The notes under the pieces were generated by a model. It did not search any database. It was not told where the DNA came from and saw only the letters and a program-made list of their open reading frames with translations. DNA of 56,276 nt, taken from the NCBI GenBank assembly GCA_964588795.1, contig CAZPQN010000013.1, positions 1 through 56,276 of the forward strand. Reading direction: 5' to 3'. Both the position numbers and the translations under genes were made by a program. Positions 17,994 through 24,457 of this stretch are shown here, one piece after another. This DNA comes from CAZPQN01 sp964588795. Its GTDB lineage: Bacteria > Fidelibacterota > UBA2242. Within the stretch, counting starts at the first letter, position 1. Each line of letters starts with the position of its first letter.

Positions 17994-18057
17994 AAAAAAC
18001 ATTAGCAATAACCATTAGTGACTTTGTATTCTTGTGGTTTGGAAATCAGAGGTAAAA

Positions 18058-19605
18058 ATGCGACCAGTGGCAATCATCATCCGGGACGGCTGGGGCTACA
18101 ATGAAAATCCCAGAGGCAATGCTGTGCTGGCGGCTCGGACGCCGAACATCAATTCATATAAACAAAAATATCCCTGGACTTTGCTGAAGTGCAGTGGCGA
18201 AGCTGTCGGTTTACCGGAAGGTTATCAGGGCAGTAGCGAAGTTGGGCACCTGAATATGGGCGCCGGACGCATCGTGATCCAGGAACTGAAACGCATCGAC
18301 GACGGACTCTCGGACGGCTCGCTGTTCGCATCGCCCAAATGGAAGAACCTGGTAGCCAACTGGAAAGCCCGCCACTCGACTTTTCACCTATTCGGCCTTT
18401 TGCAGGATGAGGGTGTGCATGCGCATCAGGAGCATTTGTTCAAGATCATGCGCCGTGCGCGTCAGGAATTTCCGGACGGCGCAATGATTGTTCACCCGTT
18501 CCTCGACGGGCGTGACACACCGCCCCGTAGTACCCTGGAATATATCGCCAAACTTAATCGCATCATGGCTGAAGTTGGCCATGTCAATATCGGTACGATT
18601 ATGGGACGCTATTATGGCATGGATCGTTCAAAAAATTGGAACCTGACCGATATCGCCTATCATTGCATCGTACTGGCTGAGGGTCGCAAGGCCGCGACTG
18701 CCGAAGAGGCCGTCCGGGAATCCTATGCCAACGACAAGACTCCCGACAATGTCGAGATGTTCGACGAATATATTCCTCCCTATGTCATTGGCGGCTATGC
18801 CGGAATAAAGGACGGCGACGTCATTCTGCATACCAATTACCGGCAGGATCGCGCAATTCAATTGAGTAAAGCCTTTGTTGACCCGGAATATCCCGGCCAA
18901 CTCAAAGCCAAGCCAAAGATTACCTATCTCGGCTTTACTCAGTACTATGATGAATTCACGGAATATCTGCTCGACTCGATGAGCGCCGGCGGCGGCATGA
19001 ACAAACTGCTCGGCGAAGTCGTCGCGGCGGCCGGTTTGCGCCAGTTACGGATTGCCGAAACCCAAAAATTCCGCCACGTCACCAGCTTTTTCAATGGCAA
19101 ATCCACCACTCCCTACCCGCTGGAGGAGCAGGTGGAGATCAAAGGCCGTTTCGATCCGGCAACTTTTGCCAGCCATCCCGAAATGGACGCTTACAACGTT
19201 ACCGACGAACTGCTGAAACGCCTTGAAAACAACCCATACTCACTGATAGTCGTTAACTATGCCAATGGCGACATGGTCGGGCACACCGGTATTTTCGACG
19301 CCGCGCGCAAAGCCATTGCAATCGTCGATGAAAACGTCGGGAAAGTCGTCAATCGTCTGCTTGAACTCGACGCCCAGATCCTGATCACCGCCGACCACGG
19401 CAATTCCGAACAGATGATTGATTACGAAACCGGTATGACCAAGACCAGTCACACGCTCTTTCCGGTGGAATTGATCTATGTTGCGCGTGATTCGGCCGGG
19501 AAGCCTCTTAAATCCGGCGGCAAACTATCCGATATCGCACCGACAGCTTTAAAGTTACTCGGCCTGGAACTCCCGCCGGAAATGACGGCGGAGTGCTTGA
19601 TCTAA
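18058..19605 (+). CDS. gpmI: 2,3-bisphosphoglycerate-independent phosphoglycerate mutase
   Basis: Glycolytic enzyme converting 3-phosphoglycerate to 2-phosphoglycerate with two metal ions (usually manganese); it feeds enolase, encoded at 47516. The 515-residue protein is full length: RDGWG with metal Asp, GSSEVGHLNMG with the nucleophilic Ser near residue 60, DGRDTPPRS, GRYYGMDR, NYRQDRAIQL, VNYANGDMVGHTG, ITADHGNSEQM and SHTLFPVELI. The ATG at 18058, preceded by AGAGGTAAAA, is chosen over the in-frame start at 18034 because the family begins MRPVAIIIRDGWG. It lies 64 bases after the acyl-CoA dehydrogenase gene and converges with the molybdenum hydroxylase genes, only three bases from their end. 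Confidence 0.97.
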   Translation: MRPVAIIIRDGWGYNENPRGNAVLAARTPNINSYKQKYPWTLLKCSGEAVGLPEGYQGSSEVGHLNMGAGRIVIQELKRIDDGLSDGSLFASPKWKNLVANWKARHSTFHLFGLLQDEGVHAHQEHLFKIMRRARQEFPDGAMIVHPFLDGRDTPPRSTLEYIAKLNRIMAEVGHVNIGTIMGRYYGMDRSKNWNLTDIAYHCIVLAEGRKAATAEEAVRESYANDKTPDNVEMFDEYIPPYVIGGYAGIKDGDVILHTNYRQDRAIQLSKAFVDPEYPGQLKAKPKITYLGFTQYYDEFTEYLLDSMSAGGGMNKLLGEVVAAAGLRQLRIAETQKFRHVTSFFNGKSTTPYPLEEQVEIKGRFDPATFASHPEMDAYNVTDELLKRLENNPYSLIVVNYANGDMVGHTGIFDAARKAIAIVDENVGKVVNRLLELDAQILITADHGNSEQMIDYETGMTKTSHTLFPVELIYVARDSAGKPLKSGGKLSDIAPTALKLLGLELPPEMTAECLI

Positions 19606-19608
19606 GGG

Positions 19609-20466
19609 TCAGGACAACGGCGTCGGGGACGATTGACAGATATTCAGGAATTCATCGGTAAGCATCCGGCACAGGAAGCGACGGTACTCAGCCGTCGAAC
19701 GTTGATCATCAATTGGTTTGACGGTGCGCTCAATGCAATCCGGAATAGAATCAATCTGTCCGGCGAGAAATAGTCGCTCGGCCTCATAGGCTCTGATGAC
19801 CGTCGGCCCGACAGAGCCGTAGGTTAAACGGATTTCTTTGGTATCCGGCAAGTATAGACCGAGAAACGCAACTTTGGAAAGCGCTAAGGCTTTGCGGGTG
19901 CCGATTTTACGGTAGTGATGTTTGTAATTATGGGGAATGGTCAGGCGAACGGCGGTCAGCAGTTCCTCCGGGCGGAGAATGGTTTGTTTCGGGCCGGTAA
20001 TGAAATCGGTGATTGTGACCAGCCGGGTAGTGGAGGCCGATTCGAGTACCAATTCGGCGTCCAAGGCGTACAGCACCGGGAGAGTGTCGGCGGCGGGGGA
20101 GGCGTTGATGATGTTTCCGCCAAAAGTTGCGCGGTTGCGGATCGAGGGCGCTGCAAGACCGACGATGGCTTCGGTCAGCGGCGGAAGAACCTGGTCGGCT
20201 TGCCGCAGATACTGCGAAAATGTCACGCCGGCGCCGATGGTCAGTTTTTGTCCATCAATGACAATTTGTTGGAGTTCAATTAAATCGGCAATGTTCACAA
20301 AGTGCGTCGGAGAATCGGTTTGGCGGGCAGGTTGCCGGGCGACATTTTTTAAATTTACTAACAGGTCGGTGCCTCCGGCAAGCAGATGAGCCGGCTGTTG
20401 ATCCAACACTGCGAGCGCCTCGGCTTTGGTCGTGGGCCGATGAAAAATTAATTTATCGTACCACAT
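19609..20466 (-). CDS. Molybdenum hydroxylase FAD-binding subunit (XdhB/CoxM-like)
   Basis: Medium subunit of a xanthine dehydrogenase/CO dehydrogenase-type complex; it passes electrons from the iron-sulfur subunit to NAD or another acceptor. The 285-residue protein carries the two FAD-binding loops LLAGGTDLLV and IRNRATFGGNIINASPAADT, followed by a CO-dehydrogenase flavoprotein C-terminal domain (LTYGSVGPTVIRA). Start ATG 20466 overlaps the end of the iron-sulfur subunit gene by 19 bases, behind AGGA, so the pair is probably translated together. This is the last gene of the large-small-medium subunit operon on the minus strand. It ends three bases short of the convergent gpmI stop. Confidence 0.92.
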   Translation of the reverse strand: MWYDKLIFHRPTTKAEALAVLDQQPAHLLAGGTDLLVNLKNVARQPARQTDSPTHFVNIADLIELQQIVIDGQKLTIGAGVTFSQYLRQADQVLPPLTEAIVGLAAPSIRNRATFGGNIINASPAADTLPVLYALDAELVLESASTTRLVTITDFITGPKQTILRPEELLTAVRLTIPHNYKHHYRKIGTRKALALSKVAFLGLYLPDTKEIRLTYGSVGPTVIRAYEAERLFLAGQIDSIPDCIERTVKPIDDQRSTAEYRRFLCRMLTDEFLNICQSSPTPLS

Positions 20467-20987
20467 GCTTTGCTGGTCCTAGCGGCTGTCTGCACGGCCT
20501 CGATGATTTTCTTATACCCGGTACAACGGCAGAGATTGCCGGCCAGCGCCGCCTTGATTTCGGGTACGGTCGGTTGGGGATTTTGCTGTAATAAGGCGTA
20601 GACTGTGATGACGATTCCCGGAGTGCAGAATCCGCACTGCACCGCGCCAGTATTTTCGAAAGCTTTGAAGATAGAAGGAGCATCAAGACCCTCAATGGTG
20701 GTGACGGCATGGCCATGGCACTGTCCGAGCAGGACCAGACAGGCGTTGACCGGTTGACCATCGAGCAGAACCATACAAGCTCCGCATTCACCCTCTCCGC
20801 ATCCTTCTTTTGTGCCGGTCAAATGCAATTCTTCACGTAAAAAATCGAGCAATCTCATCGAAGGGGAAGCTTTCGTTGAATAAGAGATACCGTTGACAGT
20901 AAGAAGAATATCACTAACCGCGGAGGGAGCTGAGGGCGCCGAATTTTTAATATTATTAATTTTATCCGCCAATCTTATTTTCTCCAC
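20448..20987 (-). CDS. Molybdenum hydroxylase [2Fe-2S] subunit (XdhC/CoxS-like)
   Basis: Small subunit carrying two [2Fe-2S] clusters: a plant-ferredoxin type site GCGEGECGACMVLLDG ... NAC, and the helical second site GAVQCGFCTPGIVI ... LAGNLCRCTGY. It relays electrons from the molybdenum centre to the FAD subunit. At 179 residues it is about 20 longer than usual, and the excess is at the N-terminus. The GTG start at 20987 and the first 23 codons (to SAPSAPSA) fall inside an imperfect palindromic repeat; the family homology begins right after, at VSDILLTVNG. No standard start codon exists at that junction, so the repeat apparently donated the start. The gene overlaps the preceding one by 26 bases. 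Confidence 0.92.
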   Translation of the reverse strand: MEKIRLADKINNIKNSAPSAPSAVSDILLTVNGISYSTKASPSMRLLDFLREELHLTGTKEGCGEGECGACMVLLDGQPVNACLVLLGQCHGHAVTTIEGLDAPSIFKAFENTGAVQCGFCTPGIVITVYALLQQNPQPTVPEIKAALAGNLCRCTGYKKIIEAVQTAARTSKACGTIN

Positions 20988-21011
20988 GCTTACCGTGAAC
21001 TCTGCGGTGAA
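20914..21011. repeat. Imperfect palindromic repeat at the hydroxylase gene junction
   Basis: The left arm at 20914-20941 (with ACCGCGGAG) and the right arm at 20981-21011 (ending CTCTGCGGTGAA) are inverted copies: eight of nine bases match at ACCGCGGAG against the complement of CTCTGCGGT. The centre is AT-rich. The arms resemble the dispersed 'CCGCAGAG' type of palindromic elements seen in many environmental genomes (general recollection, not checked). The stop of the large subunit gene and the GTG start of the iron-sulfur gene both lie inside it. No second copy was seen in this window. Confidence 0.68.
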
Positions 21012-23199
21012 TTATTTCCGGCGTCAGTGGAATCTCGTAAAACTCAACTCTCAGGGCGTTTTCGACTGCTCCAACGTAAGCGGCGGGAATGCCGACCAGG
21101 GGCTGTTCACCGACACCCTTGGCGCCATAGGGGCCGCGGGAATATGGTTCTTCGATGATAATCGGTTCAATCAGCGGCGCATCCAGCGTCGTGGGGATGA
21201 TGTAGTCGGTCAGGCTGGCCTGCTTGAGGTGGCCTCCGCTGACGGTCAGCTGCTCTAAGCTGGCATAGCCCAGTCCCTGCAATGTGCCGCCTTCGATCTG
21301 ACCTTCGACCATTACAGGGTTGATAGCTTTGCCGATGTCATGCGCGGCAGTGACTTTTTCGACCGTGACTTCACAGGTCAGGGAGTCGACCCGTACTTCC
21401 ACCACGGCCGCCGCCCAGGAGAAAATTGGGTAGGCATCGCCGATAAAGTGGTCTTCATCCCAAACCACGTCATCCGGAACTTTGTAAATCCGGTTGGCAG
21501 AGACGATCTGATCTTTTGCAAGATGCGCCGCGGCTTTTTGGCGGAAATCTGACTTTGACGGCTCCGTCCCGACGGTCTTATACAGATCCAGACAACACTG
21601 GTAAACCAGACCACCGATGATCATGGTTGTTCGTGAAGCTACGGTCGGGCCGGAATTGGGGACCTCGGCGGTATTGGGAGTCATCACCTGCACTTCCTGA
21701 ATGGGCAAGCCCAGCGTCTCGGCGGCAATCTGGCGCATGACCGTGATCATACCCTGACCCATGTCCACCGTCGCCAATCGCAGGCGAGCGCCACCCGCCA
21801 GACTGTAATCCACTGTGGCGCTGGCCTTGATGATTTCTTCGCCTTTGCCGGTGAAACCGCAACCGTGGAAAAAAGTGGTCAGCCCGATGCCCTTGAGGAT
21901 TCGCGCCGGACGCTCCTGTTGGCAATAAGAGCGATATTTATGCACGAAGTCGGTACGTCGGACTACGGCCGTAAGCGCTTTGGACAGACCGATGGACTCT
22001 TTCAGCAGTTGCCCGGTGGCGGTGCGGTCGCCCCGGCGCAGAAGGTTGATTTTTCGCAAAGTATAGGGATCAATTCCCAGACGATAGGCGGCATGATTCA
22101 TTTGCATTTCAATGGGGAAAAAAGCCTGCGGTGCGCCGAACCCTCGGAATGCACCCGCTGGCAATTGGTTGGTGGCAACCGCCTGGGCGACCAGCCGAAT
22201 GTGAGCGCAGCGGTAAGCACCCGGCGCCGCCAATGCCGCCCGTGCTAAGACGACTTGCGAAAGGGTACTGTGGGCTCCGCCATCCAGAACCAGATCAATT
22301 CCCAGACCGGTAAGCTTATGCGAAGAATCGAAAGCGATTTTATGCACTGTTCGCGAGGGATGACGTTTGGTCGTACAGAGGATATCTTCTCCGCGGTCAT
22401 AGATCATCTTGACTGGTTTGCCGGTTTTCAGGGCTAACAGCGCGGCATGTCCCGCCAGCAAGGAGGGAAATTCTTCCTTGCCCCCGAAAGCCCCGCCGGT
22501 TATCGCTTGCTCAACCACAATATCGTCCGGGCTCAATTTAAGCGACGGAGCTATGCCTTTCTGGATGTAAAACGGACACTGCATTGAACCGATGATTTTG
22601 ACCCCGCGTCCCAAAGGCCAGGCGAGCATCCCCTGCGGTTCAAGATAAACGTGTTCCTGATAACCGGTATGGTAGGTCGCCTCCAATTCAAAGGCACTAT
22701 CGCTGAAAGCTTGCTCCGGATTGCCCTTGATGTAAGCATAGCTCTTAAAAATATTGTCAGTGTTATAAATCGGCGGAGAGTCACCGCTGAGCGCGGCTTC
22801 CAAATCGTCAATTACCGGTAAATCGGCATACTCAATTTGAAACTGACCTGAAAGGGCCAGTAATTGATCCCGATCGGGTCCCGCCAGAAGCGCAATTGGT
22901 TCACCAACATAGTTGACAGTCGTTGCCGCCAAAAGCGGTTGATCGCGGTTGAACAGGGCAACGTAATTTTCGCCGGGAATATCGCGGGCTGTAAGATAGA
23001 TGACTCCATCAGGCAAGGCGGGTGCGGTAATCTTGACTATGCGCGCCCGCTGTCGGCTGGAACGCACCGTGGCACCGTACAGCATGCCAGGTAAAGAATA
23101 ATCATCAATATATCGGGCAGTCCCCCTGATTTTAGCAATCGCGTCGCCCCGCGGAACGGCGCGGCCGACATATAGGTTTTGCTTTGCTGAGATTTTCAC
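20962..23199 (-). CDS. Molybdenum hydroxylase catalytic subunit (XdhA/CoxL-like)
   Basis: Large molybdopterin-cytosine-dinucleotide subunit of a xanthine dehydrogenase-family enzyme, which hydroxylates N-heterocycles or aldehydes. Visible: GRAVPRGDAIAKIRGTARYIDDY (family start), GGAFGGKEEFPSLLAG, PAGAFRGFGAPQAFF, the cofactor loop VDMGQGM, and GAKGVGEQ with the catalytic Glu near residue 698. The 745-residue length is normal. The last 15 residues, after the usual LTPEII end, come from the palindromic repeat. It starts at GTG 23199 with no clear Shine-Dalgarno sequence, possibly on a very short leader. Adenine deaminase nearby makes hypoxanthine or another purine a reasonable substrate, but family sequence alone cannot fix it. 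No maturation genes (XdhC chaperone type) are visible. Confidence 0.92.
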   Translation of the reverse strand: MKISAKQNLYVGRAVPRGDAIAKIRGTARYIDDYSLPGMLYGATVRSSRQRARIVKITAPALPDGVIYLTARDIPGENYVALFNRDQPLLAATTVNYVGEPIALLAGPDRDQLLALSGQFQIEYADLPVIDDLEAALSGDSPPIYNTDNIFKSYAYIKGNPEQAFSDSAFELEATYHTGYQEHVYLEPQGMLAWPLGRGVKIIGSMQCPFYIQKGIAPSLKLSPDDIVVEQAITGGAFGGKEEFPSLLAGHAALLALKTGKPVKMIYDRGEDILCTTKRHPSRTVHKIAFDSSHKLTGLGIDLVLDGGAHSTLSQVVLARAALAAPGAYRCAHIRLVAQAVATNQLPAGAFRGFGAPQAFFPIEMQMNHAAYRLGIDPYTLRKINLLRRGDRTATGQLLKESIGLSKALTAVVRRTDFVHKYRSYCQQERPARILKGIGLTTFFHGCGFTGKGEEIIKASATVDYSLAGGARLRLATVDMGQGMITVMRQIAAETLGLPIQEVQVMTPNTAEVPNSGPTVASRTTMIIGGLVYQCCLDLYKTVGTEPSKSDFRQKAAAHLAKDQIVSANRIYKVPDDVVWDEDHFIGDAYPIFSWAAAVVEVRVDSLTCEVTVEKVTAAHDIGKAINPVMVEGQIEGGTLQGLGYASLEQLTVSGGHLKQASLTDYIIPTTLDAPLIEPIIIEEPYSRGPYGAKGVGEQPLVGIPAAYVGAVENALRVEFYEIPLTPEIIHRRVHGKRGENKIGG

Positions 23200-23207
23200 G
23201 ATAAGTA

Positions 23208-23237
23208 AAAATACGCTATTTGGGTGAAAAATGACAG
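23208..23237 (-). promoter_or_regulatory. Possible promoter for the molybdenum hydroxylase operon
   Basis: On the minus strand CTGTCA (23232-23237) and TATTTT (23208-23213) lie 18 bases apart. The start of transcription would fall almost on the GTG at 23199, giving a near-leaderless message, which fits the missing Shine-Dalgarno sequence. Low certainty. Confidence 0.3.
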
Positions 23238-23465
23238 AGTGATTTTACTTTCGCGGGAGTTTCATTGGTGTGGATAGCTGACAGGGCAAAGCGATTATAA
23301 TGTCTGATCGAATGCATAAATGAAGAGTAATTAAGATTCAGCAGCTCTTCCAGAAGGAATTCAATGTGCAGGTTTTTAGTCGTACCCCGCAAATGTCCTA
23401 CGCAGGATTCGAATTTTGCCTAATGGTAAATCGGGGAAAACGGCAAGCGCTATGATAAAAAATGC
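23238..23465. other. Divergent intergenic region, no gene seen
   Basis: The 326 bases between the divergent hydroxylase and AbrB genes hold promoters at both ends (23208-23237 minus, 23466-23494 plus). Between them I see no reading frame with a good start. A TATAAT occurs near 23300 without a matching upstream box, and a short CAAGC/GCTTG inverted repeat flanks the approach to the plus-strand promoter. The region is a likely site for regulators, including the AbrB proteins themselves. Confidence 0.35.
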
Positions 23466-23494
23466 TTGACAATTTCTGGCAGAAAGTCTATTTT
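23466..23494 (+). promoter_or_regulatory. Near-consensus sigma70 promoter of the AbrB/Doc-like module
   Basis: A perfect TTGACA (23466-23471), exactly 17 bases, then TATTTT (23489-23494). This is the best promoter match in the window. It would start transcription near 23501, 25 bases before the first AbrB start codon, and fits autoregulation by an AbrB-type antitoxin. Confidence 0.7.
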
Positions 23495-23525
23495 TAAGCG
23501 GGTAAGTAAAATAGGGGCTTAGACC

Positions 23526-23780
23526 ATGAAAAGAAAAATTGTAAGAGTTGGCGCCAGCTTATGTATATTGTTACCCAAGGAAATAATTCGGGTCATGGGC
23601 TGGGATTTCGATGATGAAATTGATCTGATTCTTGACGAGGAAAAAGAGGTTGTCGTGCTACGCAATCCAAAACCCGTTAAGATCGAGAAAAAGACGATGT
23701 TAGACCGCTTTGACCATTTCGAGGAAGAGTATGGTCAGGCTTTCGAAAACCTGTCGGTTAATACACCGACGCAAACATAA
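23526..23780 (+). CDS. AbrB/MazE/SpoVT-type DNA-binding protein 1
   Basis: An 84-residue protein with an N-terminal swapped-hairpin domain: KIVRVGASLCILLPKEIIRVMGWDFDDEIDLILDEE, matching the AbrB/MazE pattern (vrigxSxgixlPkexlexlgwxxGdxvxl). The C-terminal half is charged (FDHFEEEYGQAFENL) and probably helical, the part that in antitoxins grips the toxin. Such proteins bind their own promoter as dimers. It is the first gene after a near-consensus promoter, 11 bases before a paralogue with the same N-terminal pattern. An antitoxin role is inferred from the Doc-like gene downstream. A plain transcription regulator is the alternative. Confidence 0.82.
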   Translation: MKRKIVRVGASLCILLPKEIIRVMGWDFDDEIDLILDEEKEVVVLRNPKPVKIEKKTMLDRFDHFEEEYGQAFENLSVNTPTQT

Positions 23781-23791
23781 GGAAAGATGCC

Positions 23792-24034
23792 ATGCGCAGA
23801 AAAGTAATTCGGGTCGGTTCCAGTAAAGGAGTCCTGTTGCCGCGGGAAGTTACCAAAGCGATGAGCTGGGAATTTGGTTCGGAGATTGAGCTGACAGCTG
23901 ATGAAGCCAAACACGAGGTCTATCTGAAAACCCTGAAGGTCACCATCCCGGACGACTACGAAATTGAACATCTGCATCAGCTCGAAGATATCTTCCAGGA
24001 GTACAATAATTTGCTGGGAGGTTTCAATGACTAA
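23792..24034 (+). CDS. AbrB/MazE/SpoVT-type DNA-binding protein 2
   Basis: An 80-residue paralogue of the preceding protein: KVIRVGSSKGVLLPREVTKAMSWEFGSEIELTADE matches it nearly position by position in the swapped-hairpin domain, while the C-terminal half (DDYEIEHLHQLEDIFQEYNNLL) is different. The GSSKGVLLPRE version is closer to the family consensus than the first copy. Different tails on similar DNA-binding heads suggest that both can bind the same operator while contacting different partners, or form heterodimers; this is inference. The stop overlaps the start of the Doc-like gene by eight bases, so the two are likely coupled, as in antitoxin-toxin pairs. Confidence 0.83.
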   Translation: MRRKVIRVGSSKGVLLPREVTKAMSWEFGSEIELTADEAKHEVYLKTLKVTIPDDYEIEHLHQLEDIFQEYNNLLGGFND

Positions 24035-24425
24035 AGATCAAGTTCGCCAGATTAAACTGATTTGCTACGCCAACTGGCTGATAACCGAGAAGGTGGGGGG
24101 CGACAAAGGCGTCCGCGATTTGCAGATGCTGAAAGCCACGGTCACCTTGCCGGGTGGGCTGTCCCTGACTTGCTTTTTAGGTGAAAAGCTGCCCAATCGT
24201 AAAGACCTGTTCCTGCAGTTAGGCTGGTTTATTTTTTACATGTTGGATAGCGAGCCCTTCAATGCCCGCAACCGCACCACGACCCTTTTGCTCCTGCTCT
24301 GGGTATTGCGATACTACCGCCTGGGTTTTGATGCCCCGGAGTTTGCCGAATACATCCGGACTCTCGATACTCTCAAGCACGGCAATTCCGACATTTCGCT
24401 CTGGTTGGCCAACCATTGTCGCTAA
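24027..24425 (+). CDS. Doc/Fic-fold protein with degenerate catalytic motif
   Basis: A 132-residue protein laid out like death-on-curing toxins: GGDKGVRDLQMLKATVTLP (Doc: GG..GvRD..lLesAl..P), then a central helix LFLQLGWFIFYMLDSEPF, then NARNRTTTLLLLLWVLR, and the C-terminal FDAPEFAEYIRTL ... GNSDISLWLA. The Fic motif H-P-F-x-D-A/G-N-K-R aligns with E76-P-F-N-A-R-N-R-T: the catalytic His is Glu, and the Asp and final Arg are also changed. It is therefore unlikely to phosphorylate EF-Tu in the normal way. The ATG follows GGGAGG and overlaps the second AbrB gene. It may be a dead toxin, a regulatory partner, or an enzyme with altered chemistry. A Doc-like fold is fairly likely; the function is unknown. 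Confidence 0.7.
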   Translation: MTKDQVRQIKLICYANWLITEKVGGDKGVRDLQMLKATVTLPGGLSLTCFLGEKLPNRKDLFLQLGWFIFYMLDSEPFNARNRTTTLLLLLWVLRYYRLGFDAPEFAEYIRTLDTLKHGNSDISLWLANHCR

Positions 24426-24457
24426 GCGCTCCCATTAATTGGTGATGCAGGAATAAC

